A stretch of 64,000 nt of DNA from Eurosta solidaginis (taxonomy: Eukaryota > Arthropoda > Insecta > Diptera > Tephritidae): assembly GCF_040869045.1 (NCBI RefSeq), contig NC_090322.1, positions 82,607,675 through 82,671,674 on the forward strand, written 5' to 3'. Below the pieces are notes generated by a model. It did no database searches, was not told where the DNA came from, and saw only the letters and a list, made by a program, of their open reading frames with translations. Positions 48,610 through 60,876 of the stretch are shown piece after piece. The translations under genes and the position numbers were made by a program. Position 1 is the first letter of the stretch. Every line of letters starts with the position of its first letter.

Positions 48610-49548
48610 AAGTATTCTAACCATGCTTAACTTTTAGGCCGGTTGGAGCGGCCGAGTCACCCAAACGAATGGGTTAAAAAAATTCGTACGCAGTTGTATC
48701 ATATTTAGCTCTAATATTAAAGGATATAGAACGAGAAACAACGTTTGAAACCCTTCGAATAAACAACAAAAAATGGTTAAAAAAATTCGTACCCGTCGAG
48801 TGAACAAAACAAAATGGTAAAAAAAATTCGTATGCGGTATTTATCAGTTTTAGCTCTAGAATTAAAGGATATAGAGAGAGAAACAACGTTTGAAACCCTT
48901 TAAAAACTTGTAATAACTATATCAAAAATTATTGTTCTGAAGCCAACAACTGCTGTTTGATCTACTCAAATTTGTTGAACGAAAAGACTTAAGTATTCTA
49001 ACCATGCTTAACCTTTAGGCCGGTAAGTTTATTTAGAAAAAACGCAATATGTAAGCTAACGAGGAAGGAGCCGTCGAGTAAACAAAACAAAATGGTTAAA
49101 AAAAATTCGTACGCGGCATTTATCAGTTTTAACTCTAGAATTAAAGGATATAGAACGAGAAACAACGTTTGAAACCCTTTAAAAACTCTTAATAACTATA
49201 TCAAAAATTATTGTTCTGAAGCCAACAACAGCTGAGTGATCTACTCTAATTTATTAAACGAAACGACTTAAGTATTCTAACCATGCTTAACCTTTAGGCC
49301 GGTAACTTTATTTAGAAAAACGCAATATGTAAGCTAACGAGGAAGGAGCCGTCGAGTGAACAAAACAAAATGGTTAAAAAATTCGTATGCGGTATTTATC
49401 AGATTTAACTGTAGAATGAAAGGATATTGAACGAGAAACAACGTTTGAAACCCTTTGAAAACTTTAAATAACTATTATATCAAAAATTATTGTTCTGAAG
49501 CCAACAACTGCTGAGTGATCTACTCAAATTTGTTAAACGAAACGACTT
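48610..49548. repeat. Chimeric monomer and transition into the right-hand higher-order array
   Basis: 48,610-48,990 is the third copy of the chimeric unit with GGCCGGTTGGAGCGG (48,637), CGCAGTTGTATCATATTTAG and GTACCCGTCGAGTG. Two regular 279-bp monomers follow (48,991 and 49,270). The chance minus-strand frame at 48,674-48,886 lies inside the chimeric unit and is not a gene. Confidence 0.8.
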
Positions 49549-52500
49549 AAGTATTCTAACCATGCTTAACCTTTAGGCCGGTAAGTTTATTTAGAAAAAA
49601 CGCAATATGTAAGCTAACGAGGAAGGAGCCGTCGAGTAAACAAAACAAAATGGTTAAAAAAAATTCGTACGCGGCATTTGTCAGTTTTAACTCTAGAACT
49701 AAAGGATATAGAACGAGAAACAACTTTTGAAACCCTTTAAAAACTTGTAATAACTATATCAAAAATTATTGTTCTGAAGCCAACAACTGCTGTTTGATCT
49801 ACTCAAATTTGTTGAATGAAAAGACTTAAGTATTCTAACCATGCTTAACCTTTAGGCCGGTAAGTTTATTTAGAAAAAACGCAATATGTAAGCTAACGAG
49901 GAAGGAGCCGTCGAGTAAACAAAACAAAATGGTTAAAAAAAATTCGTACGCGGCATTTATCAGTTTTAACTCTAGAATTAAAGGATATAGAACGAGAAAC
50001 AACGTTTGAAACCCTTTAAAAACTTTTAATAACTATATCAAAAATTATTTTTCTGAAGACAACAACTGCTGAGTGATCTACTCTAATTTATTAAACGAAA
50101 CGACTTAAGTATTCTAACCATGCTTAACCTTTAGGCCGGTAACTTTATTTAGAAAAACGCAATATGTAAGCTAACGAGGAAGGGCCGTCGAGTGAACAAA
50201 ACAAAATGGTTAAAAAATTCGTATGCGGTATTTATCAGTTTTAACTCTAGAATTAAAGGATATAGGACGAGAAACAACGTTCGAAACCCTTTAAAAACTT
50301 GTAATAACTATATCAAAAATTATTGTTCTGAAGCCAACAACTGCTGAGTGATCTACTCAAATTTGTTGAACGAAACGACTTAAGTATCCTAACCATGCTT
50401 AACCTTTAGGCCGGTAAGTTTATTTAGAAAAACGCAATATGTAAGCTAACGAGGAAGGAGCCGTCGAGCAAACAAAACAAAATGGTTAAAAAAATTCGAA
50501 CGCGGTATTTATCAGATTTAACTCTAGAATTAAAGGATATAGAACGAGAAACAACGTTTGAAACCCTTTAAAAACTTTTAATAACTATATCAAAAATTAT
50601 TGTTCTGAAGCCAACAACTGCTGAGTGAGAAAAAGGCAATATGTAAGCTAACGAGGAAGGAGCCGTCGTGTAAACAAAACAAAATGGTTAAAAAAATTCG
50701 TACGCGGTGTTTATCAGATGTAACTCTAGAATTAAAGGATATAGAACTAGAAACAACGTTTGAAACCCTTTAAAAATTTTAAATAACTATATCAAAAATT
50801 ATTGTTCTGAAGCCAACAACTGCTGAGTGATCTATTCAAATTTGTTGAACGAATCAACTTAAGTATTCTAACCATGCTTAACTTTTAGGCCGGTAAGTTT
50901 ATTTAGAAAAACGCAATATGTAGGCTACACGGGAATAGAGCGGGCGAGTAACCCAAACGAATGGGTTAAAATAATTCGTACGCAGTTTTTATCATATTTA
51001 GATCTATAATTAAAGGACATAAAACGAGAAACAACGTTTGAAATCCTTTAAAAACTTTTAATTACTATATCAAAAATTATTGTTCTGAAGCCAACAACTG
51101 CTGAGTGATCTACTCAAATTGTTAAACGAAATGACTTAATTATTCTAACCATGCTTAACCATTAGGCCGGTAAGATTATTTAGAAAAACGCAATATGTAA
51201 GCTAACGAGGAAGGAGCGATCGCGTAACCCAAACGAATGGGTTAAAAAAATTCGTACGCAGTTTTATCATATTTAGATCTAGAATTAAAGGATATAGAAC
51301 GAGAAACAACGTTTGAAATCCTTTAAAAACTTTTAATAACTATATCAAAAATTATTGTTCTGAAGCCAACAACTGCTGAGTGATCTACTCAAATTTGTTG
51401 AACGAAACGACTTAAGTATTCTAACCATGCTTAACCTTTAGGCCGGTAAGTTTATTTAGAAAAACGCAATATGTAAGCTAACGAGGAAGGAGCCGTCGTC
51501 TAAACAAAACAAAATGGTTAAAAAAATTCGTACGCGGTATTTATCAGATGTAACTCTAGAATTAAAGGATATAGAACTAGAAACAACGTTTGAAACCCTT
51601 TAAAAATGTTCAATAACTATATCAAAAATTATTGTTCTGAAGCCAACAACTGCTGAGTGATCTATTCAAATTTGTTGAACGAATCGACTTAAGTATTCTA
51701 ACCATGCTTAACTTTTAGGCCGGTAAGTTTATTTAGAAAAACGCAATATGTAGGCTACACGGGAATGGAGCGGGCGAGTAACCCAAACGAATGGGTTAAA
51801 ATAATTCGTATGCAGTTTTTATCATATTTAGATCTAGAATTAAAGGATATAAAACGAGAAACAACGTTTGAAATCCTTTAAAAACTTTTAATAACTATAT
51901 CAAAAATTATTGTTCTGAAACCAACATCTGCTGAGTGATCTACTCAAATTTGTTAAACGAAATGACCTAATTATTCTAACCATGCTTAACCGTTAGGCCG
52001 GTAAGATTATTTAGAAAAACGCAATATGTAAGCTAACGAGGAAGGAGCGATCGCGTAACCCAAACGAATGGGTTAAAAAAATTCGTACGCAGTTTTATCA
52101 TATTTAGATCTAGAATTAAAGGATATAGAACGAGACACAACGTTTGAAATCCTTTAAAAACTTTTAATAACTATATCAAAAATTATTGTTCTGAAGCCAA
52201 CAACTGCTGAGTGATCTACTCAAATTTGTTGAACGAAACGACTTAAGTATTCTAACCATGCTTAACCTTTAGGCCGGTAAGTTTATTTAGAAAAACGCAA
52301 TATGTAAGCTAACGAGGAAGGAGCCGTCGAGTAAACAAAACAAAATGGTTAAAAAAATTCGTACGCGGCATTTATCAGTTTTAACTCTAGAATTAAAGGA
52401 TATAGAACGAGAAACAACGTTTGAAACCCTTTAAAAACTCTTAATAACTATATCAAAAATTATTGTTCTGAAGCCAACAACTGCTGAGTGATCTACTCAA

Positions 52501-53676
52501 ATTTGTTGAACGAAACGACTTAAGTATTCTAACCATGCTTAACCTTTAGGCCGGTAAGTTTATTTAGAAAAACGCAATATGTCAGCTAACGAGGAAGGAG
52601 CCGTCGAGTAAACAAAACAAAATGGTTAAAAAAATTCGTACGAGGTATTTATCAGATTTAACTGTAGAATTAAAGGACATTGAACGAGAAACAACGTTTG
52701 AAACCCTTTGAAAACTTTAAATAACTATTATATCAAAAATTATTGTTCTGAAGCCAACAACTGCTGAGTGATCTACTCAAATTTGTTAAACGAAACGACT
52801 TAAGTATTCTAACCATGCTTAACCTTTAGGCCGGTAAGTTTATTTAGAAAAAACGCAATATGTAAGCTAACGAGGAAGGAGCCGTCGAGTAAACAAAACA
52901 AAATGGTTAAAAAAAATTCGTACGCGGCATTTGTCAGTTTTAACTCTAGAATTAAAGGATATAGAACGAGAAACAACGTTTGAAACCATTTAAAAACTTT
53001 TAATAACTATATCAAAAATTATTGTTCTGAAGCCAACAACTGCTGAGTGATCTACTCTAATTTATTAAACGAAGCGACTTAAGTATTCTAACCATGCTTA
53101 ACCTTTAGGCCGGTAACTTTATTTAGAAAAACGCAATATGTAAGCTAACAAGGAAGGAGCCGTCGAGTGAACAAAACAAAATGGTTAAAAAATTCGTACC
53201 CGTCGAGTGAACAAAACAAAATGGTTAAAAAAATTCGTACGCGGCATTTGTCAGTTTTAACTATAGAATTAAAGGATATAGAACGAGAAACAACGTTTGA
53301 AACCATTTAAAAACTTTTAATAACTATATCAAAAATTATTGTTCTGAAGCCAACAACTGCTGAGTGATCTACTCTAATTTATTAAACGAAGCGACTTAAG
53401 TATTCTAACCATGCTTAACTTTTAGGCCGGTAAGTTTATTTAGAAAAAACGCAATATGTAAGCTAACGAGGAAGGAGCCGTCGAGTAAACAAAACAAAAT
53501 GGTTGAAAAAAATTCGTACGCGGCATTTGTCAGTTTTAACTCTAGAATTAAAGGATATAGAACGAGAAAAAACGTTTGAAACCATTTAAAAACTTTTAAT
53601 AACTATATCAAAAATTATTGTTCTGAAGCCAACAACTGCTGAGTGATCTACTCTAATTTATTAAACGAAGCGACTT
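49549..53676. repeat. Right higher-order repeat, unit 1 (4,128 bp)
   Basis: The first monomer has CGGCATTTGTCAG and ACTTGTAAT. Ordered markers are GAATGAAAAGAC, GAAGGGCCGTCG, TATCCTAACC, type C (50,861), type D (51,138), GTCGTCTAAAC (51,414), C (51,691), D (51,969), ACTGTAGAATT (52,522) and a 317-bp monomer (53,081). All recur in the same order in unit 2. Within unit 1 about 75 bp are missing at 50,628 (GAGTGAGAAAAAGGC), so two monomers are fused. Confidence 0.9.
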
Positions 53677-56600
53677 AAGTATTCTAACCATGCTTAACCT
53701 TTAGGCCGGTAAGTTTATTTAGAAAAAACGCAATATGTAAGCTAACGAGGAAGGAGCCGTCGAGTAAACAAAACAAAATGGTTAAAAAAAATTCGTACGC
53801 GGCATTTGTCAGTTTTAACTCTAGAATTAAAGGATATAGAACGAGAAACAACGTTTGAAACCCTTTAAAAACTTGTAATAACTATATCAAAAATTATTGT
53901 TCTGAAGCCAACAACTGCTGTTTGATCTACTCAAATTTGTTGAATGAAAAGACTTAAGTATTCTAACCATGCTTAACCTTTAGGCCGGTAAGTTTATTTA
54001 GAAAAAACGCAATATGTAAGCTAACGAGGAAGGAGCCGTCGAGTAAACAAAACAAAATGGTTAAAAAAAATTCGTACGCGGCATTTATCAGTTTTAACTC
54101 TAGAATTAAAGGATATAGAACGAGAAACAACGTTTGAAACCCTTTAAAAACTTTTAATAACTATATCAAAAATTATTGTTCTGAAGACAACAACTGCTGA
54201 GTGATCTACTCTAATTTATTAAACGAAACGACTTAAGTATTCTAACCATGCTTAACCTTTAGGCCGGTAACTTTATTAGAAAAACGCAATATGTAAGCTA
54301 ACGAGGAAGGGCCGTCGAGTGAACAAAACAAAATGGTTAAAAAATTCGTATGCGGTATTTATCAGTTTTAACTCTAGAATTAAAGGATATAGGACGAGAA
54401 ACAACGTTTGAAACCCTTTAAAAACTTGTAATAACTATATCAAAAATTATTGTTCTGAAGCCAACAACTGCTGAGTGATCTACTCAAATTTGTTGAACGA
54501 AACGACTTAAGTATCCTAACCATGCTTAACCTTTAGGCCGTAAGTTTATTTAGAAAAACGCAATATGTAAGCTAACGAGGAAGGAGCCGTCGAGCAAACA
54601 AAACAAAATGGTTAAAAAAATTCGAACGCGGTATTTATCAGATTTAACTCTAGAATTAAAGGATATAGAACGAGAAACAACGTTTGAAACCCTTTAAAAA
54701 CTTTTAATAACTATATCAAAAATTATTGTTCTGAAGCCAACAACTGCTGAGTGATCTACTCAAATTTGTTGAACGAAACGACTTAAGTATTCTAACCATG
54801 CTTAACCTTTAGGCCTGTAAGTTTATTTAGAAAAACGCAATATGTAAGCTAACGAGGAAGAAGCCGTCGTGTAAACAAAACAAAATGGTTAAAAAAATTC
54901 ATACGCGGTATTTATCAGATGTAACTCTATAATTAAAGGATATAGAACTAGAAACAACGTTTGAAACCCTTTAAAAATTTTAAATAACTATATCAAAAAT
55001 TATTGTTCTGAAGCCAACAACTGCTGAGTGATCTATTCAAATTTGTTGAACGAATCAACTTAAATATTCTAACCATGCTTAACTTTTAGGCCGTAAGTTT
55101 TATTTAGAAAAACGCAATATGTAGGCTACACGGGAATGGAGCGGGCGAGTAACCCAAACGAATGGTTAAAATAATTCGTACGCAGTTTTTATCATATTTT
55201 AGATCTAGAATTAAAGGATATAAAACGAGAAACAACGTTTGAAATCCTTTAAAAACTTTTAATAACTATATCAAAAATTATTCTTCTGAAGCCAACAACT
55301 GCTGAGTGATCTACTCAAATTGTTAAACGAAATGACTTAATTATTCTAACCATGCTTAACCGTTAGGCCGGTAAGATTATTTAGAAAAACGCAATATGTA
55401 AGCTAACGAGGAAGGTGCGATCGCGTACGCAGTTTTTATCATATTTAGATCTAGAATTAAAGGATATAGAACGAGAAACAACGTTTGAAATCCTTTAAAA
55501 ACTTTTAATAACTATATCAAAAATTATTCTTCTGAAGCCCAACAACTGCTGAGTGATCTACTCAAATTGTTAAACGAAATGACTTAATTATTCTAACCAT
55601 GCTTAACCGTTAGGCCGGTAAGTTTATTTAGAAAAACGCAATATGTAAGCTAACGAGGAAGGAGCCGTCGTCTAAAACAAAACAAAATGGTTAAAAAAAT
55701 TCGTACGCGGTATTTATCAGATGTAACTCTAGAATTAAAGGATATAGAACTAGAAACAACGTTTGAAACCCTTTAAAAATGTTCAATAACTATATCAAAA
55801 ATTATTGTTCTGAAGCCAACAACTGCTGAGTGATCTATTCAAATTTGTTGAACGAATCGACTTAAGTATTCTAACCATGCTTAACTTTTAGGCCGGTAAG
55901 TTTATTTAGAAAAACGCAATATGTAGGCTACACGGAATGGAGCGGGCGAGTAACCCAAACGAATGGTTAAAATAATTCGTATGCAGTTTTTATCATATTT
56001 AGATCTAGAATTAAAGGATATAAAAACGAGAAACAACGTTTGAAATCCTTTAAAAAACTTTTAATAACTATATCAAAAATTATTGTTCTGAAACCAACAT
56101 CTGCTGAGTGATCTACTCAAATTTGTTAAACGCAATGACCTAATTATTCTAACCATGCTTAACCGTTAGGCCGGTAAGATTATTTAGAAAAACGCAATAT
56201 GTAAGGTAACGAGGAAGGAGCGATCGCGTAACCCAAACGAATGGGTTAAAAAAAATTCGTACGCAGTTTTATCATATTTAGATCTAGAATTAAAGGATAT
56301 AGAACGAGAAACAACGTTTGAAATCCTTTAAAAACTTTTAATAACTATATCAAAAATTATTGTTCTGAAGCCAACAACTGCTGAGTGATCTACTCAAATT
56401 TGTTGAACGAAACGACTTAAGTATTCTAACCATGCTTAACCTTTAGGCCGGTAAGTTTATTTAGAAAAACGCAATATGTAAGCTAACGAGGAAGGAGCCG
56501 TCGAGTAAACAAAACAAAATGGTTAAAAAAAATTCGTACGCGGCATTTATCAGTTTTAACTCTAGAATTAAAGGATATAGAACGAGAAACAACGTTTGAA

Positions 56601-57855
56601 ACCCTTTAAAAACTCTTAATAACTATATCAAAAATTATTGTTCTGAAGCCAACAACTGCTGAGTGATCTACTCAAATTTGTTGAACGAAACGACTTAAGT
56701 ATTCTAACCATGCTAACCTTTAGGCCGGTAAGTTTATTTAGAAAAACGCAATATGTCAGCTAACGAGGAAGGAGCCGTCGAGTAAACAAAACAAAATGGT
56801 TAAAAAAATTCGTACGAGGTATTTATCAGATTTAACTGTAGAATTAAAGGACATTGAACGAGAAACAACGTTTGAAACCCTTTGAAAAACTTTAAATAAC
56901 TATTATATCAAAAATTATTGTTCTGAAGCCAACAACTGCTGAGTGATCTACTCAAATTTGTTAAACGAAACGACTTAAGTATTCTAACCATGCTTAACCT
57001 TTAGGCCGGTAAGTTTATTTAGAAAAAACGCAATATGTAAGCTAACGAGGAAGGAGCCGTCGAGTAAACAAAACAAAATGGTTAAAAAAAAATTCGTACG
57101 CGGCATTTGTCAGTTTTAACTCTAGAATTAAAGGATATAGAACGAGAAACAACGTTTGAAACCATTTAAAAAACTTTTAATAACTATATCAAAAATTATT
57201 GTTCTGAAGCCAACAACTGCTGAGTGATCTACTCTAATTTATTAAACGAAGCGACTTAAGTATTCTAACCATGCTTAACCTTTAGGCCGGTAACTTTATT
57301 TAGAAAAACGCAATATGTAAGCTAACAAGGAAGGAGCCGTCGAGTGAACAAAACAAAATGGTTAAACAAATTCGTACCCGTCGAGTGAACAAAACAAAAT
57401 GGTTAAAAAAATTCGTACGCGGCATTTGTCAGTTTTAACTCTAGAATTAAAGGATATAGAACGAGAAACAACGTTTGAAACCATTTAAAAACTTTTAATA
57501 ACTATATCAAAAATTATTGTTCTGAAGCCAACAACTGCTGAGTGATCTACTCTAATTTATTAAACGAAGCGACTTAAGTATTCTAACCATGCTTAACTTT
57601 TAGGCCGGTAAGTTTATTTAGAAAAAAACGCAATATGTAAGCTAACGAGGAAGGAGCCGTCGAGTAAACAAAACAAAATGGTTGAAAAAAATTCGTACGC
57701 GGCATTTGTCAGTTTTAACTCTAGAATTAAAGGATATAGAACGAGAAAAAACGTTTGAAACCATTTAAAAACTTTTAATAACTATATCAAAAATTATTGT
57801 TCTGAAGCCAACAACTGCTGAGTGATCTACTCTAATTTATTAAACGAAGCGACTT
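53677..57855. repeat. Right higher-order repeat, unit 2 (4,179 bp)
   Basis: Counterpart of unit 1, offset 4,128 bp at its start. It keeps the full monomer that unit 1 lost at 50,628, but its type D monomer at 55,339 is shortened to 247 bp (GTGCGATCGCGTACGCAG, lacking AACCCAAACGAATGGG). It carries many one-base length changes in homopolymers compared with unit 1, for example GGCCGTAAG at 54,537, GAAGCCCAAC near 55,536 and CTTTAAAAAACTT near 56,048. Confidence 0.9.
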
Positions 57856-60800
57856 AAGTATTCTAACCATGCTTAACCTTTAGGCCGGTAAGTTTATTTA
57901 GAAAAAACGCAATATGTAAGCTAACGAGGAAGGAGCCGTCGAGTAAACAAAACAAAAGGTTAAAAAAAATTCGTACGCGGCATTTGTCAGTTTTAACTCT
58001 AGAATTAAAGGATATAGAACGAGAAACAACGTTTGAAAACCCTTTAAAAACTTGTAATAACTATATCAAAATTATTGTTCTGAAGCCAACAACTGCTGTT
58101 TGATCTACTCAAATTTGTTGAATGAAAAGACTTAAGTATTCTAACCATGCTTAACCTTTAGGCCGGTAAGTTTATTTAGAAAAAACGCAATATGTAAGCT
58201 AACGAGGAAGGAGCCGTCGAGTAAACAAAACAAAAATGGTTAAAAAAAATTCGTACGCGGCATTTATCAGTTTTAACTCTAGAATTAAAGGATATAGAAC
58301 GAGAAACAACGTTTGAAACCCTTTAAAAACTTTTAATAACTATATCAAAAATTATTGTTCTGAAGACAACAACTGCTGAGTGATCTACTCTAATTTATTA
58401 AACGAAACGACTTAAGTATTCTAACCATGCTTAACCTTTAGGCCGGTAACTTTATTAGAAAAACGCATATGTAAGCTAACGAGGAAGGGCCGTCGAGTGA
58501 ACAAAACAAAATGGTTAAAAAATTCGTATGCGGTATTTACCAGTTTTAACTCTAGAATTAAAGGATATAGGACGAGAAACAACGTTTGAAACCCTTTAAA
58601 AACTTGTAATAACTATATCAAAAATTATTGTTCTGAAGCCAACAACTGCTGAGTGATCTACTCAAATTTGTTGAACGAAACGACTTAAGTATCCTAACCA
58701 TGCTTAACCTTTAGGCCGGTAAGTTTATTTAGAAAAACGCAATATGTAAGCTAACGAGGAAGGAGCCGTCGAGCAAACAAAACAAAATGGTTAAAAAAAT
58801 TCGAACGCGGTATTTATCAGATTTAACTCTAGAATTAAAGGATATAGAACGAGAAACAACGTTTGAAACCCTTTAAAAAACTTTTAATAACTATATCAAA
58901 AATTATTGTTCTGAAGCCAACAACTGCTGAGTGATCTACTCAAATTTGTTGAACGAAACGACTTAAGTATTCTAACCATGCTTAACCTTTAGGCCTGTAA
59001 GTTTATTTAGAAAAACGCAATATGTAAGCTAACGAGGAAGAAGCCGTCATGTAAACAAAACAAAATGGTTAAAAAAATTCGTACGCGGTATTTATCAGAT
59101 GTAACTCTATAATTAAAGGATATAGAACTAGAAACAACGTTTGAAACCCTTTAAAAATTTTAAATAACTATATCAAAAATTATTGTTCTGAAGCCAACAA
59201 CTGCTGAGTGATCTATTCAAATTTGTTGAACGAATCAACTTAAATATTCTAACCATGCTTAACTTTTAGGCCGGTAAGTTTATTTAGAAAAACGCAATAT
59301 GTAGGCTACACGGGAATGGAGCGGGCGAGTAACCCAAACGAATGGGTTTAAAATAATTCGTACGCAGTTTTTATCATATTTAGATCTAGAATTAAAGGAT
59401 ATAAAACGAGAAACAACGTTTGAAATCCTTTAAAAACTTTTAATAACTATATCAAAAATTATTCTTCTGAAGCCAACAACTGCTGAGTGATCTACTAAAA
59501 TTGTTAAACGAAATGACTTAATTATTCTAACCATGCTTAACCGTTAGGCCGGTAAGATTATTTAGAAAAAACGCAATATGTAAGCTAACGAGGAAGGTGC
59601 GATCGCGTACGCAGTTTTTATCATATTTAGATCTAGAATTAAAGGATATAGAACGAGAAACAACGTTTGAAATCCTTTAAAAACTTTTAATAACTATATC
59701 AAAAATTATTCTTCTGAAGCCAACAACTGCTGAGTGATCTACTCAAATTTGTTGAACGAAACGACTTAAGTATTCTAACCATGCTTAACCTTTAGGCCGG
59801 TAAGTTTATTTAGAAAAACGCAATATGTAAGCTAACGAGGAAGGAGCCGTCGAGTAAACAAAACAAAATGGTTAAAAAAATTCGTACGCGGCATTTATCA
59901 GTTTTAACTCTAAACTTAAAGGATATAGAACGAGAAACAACGTTTGAAACCCTTTAAAAACTCTTAATAACTATATCAAAAATTACTGTTCTGAAGCCAA
60001 CAACTGCTGAGTGATCTACTCTAATTTATTAAACGAAACGACTTAAGTATTCTAACCATGCTTAACCTTTAGGCCGGTAAGTTTATTTAGAAAAAACGCA
60101 ATATGTAAGCTAACGAGGAAGGAGCCGTCGAGTAACAAAACAAAATGGTTAAAAAAATTCGTACACGGCATTTATCAGTTTTAACTCTAAACTTAAAGGA
60201 TATAGAACGAGAAACAACGTTTGAAACCCTTTAAAAAACTCTTAATAACTATATCAAAAATTACTGTTCTGAAGCCAACAACTGCTGAGTGATCTACTCT
60301 AATTTATTAAACGAAGCGACTTAAGTATTCTAACCATGCTTAACCTTTAGGCCGGTAAGTTTATTTAGAAAAACGCAATATGTAAGCTAACGAGGAAGGA
60401 GCCGTCGAGTAAACAAAACAAAATGGTTAAAAAAATTCGTACGAGGTATTTATCAGATATAACTGTAGAATTAAAGGATATTGAACGAGAAACAACGTTT
60501 GAAACCCTTTAAAAACTTTAAATAACTATTATATCAAAAATTATTGTTCTGAAGCCAACAACTGCTGAGTGATCTACTCAAATTTGTTAAACGAAACGAC
60601 TTAAGTAACCATGCTTAACCTTTAGGCCGGTAAGTTTATTTAGAAAAAACGCAATATGTAAGCTAACGAGGAAGGAGCCGTCGAGCAAACAAAACAAAAT
60701 GATTAAAAAAAATTCGTACGCGGCATTTGTTAGTTTTAACTCTAGAATTAAAGGATATAGAACGAGAAACAACGTTTGGAACCATTTAAAAACTTTTAAT

Positions 60801-60876
60801 AACTATATCAAAAATTATTGTTCTGAAGCCAACAACTGCTGAGTGATCTACTCTAATTTATTAAACGAAACGACTT
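57856..60876. repeat. Right higher-order repeat, unit 3 (shortened and rearranged)
   Basis: Follows unit 2 at 4,178-4,179 bp offset through the C-D pair at 59,242 and 59,520, including the same 30-bp loss in the D monomer, so units 2 and 3 are closer to each other than to unit 1. At 59,768 it jumps ahead to the equivalent of 56,419, skipping three monomers, most simply by recombination between two D monomers. It continues with ACTGTAGAATT (60,323) and GCATTTGTTAG (60,603, start shortened to AAGTAACC). The chance frame at 60,587-60,772 is not a gene. Confidence 0.8.

Noticed and set aside
48674..48886. Minus-strand ORF of 70 codons in the satellite
   Set aside because: Lies wholly within a rearranged satellite monomer and repeats its own sequence (a YPLILELK-like segment recurs because the DNA does). 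Chance open frame.
60587..60772. Minus-strand ORF of 61 codons in the satellite
   Set aside because: Same satellite-derived sequence, opened by a small deletion; stops interrupt it in sister monomers.
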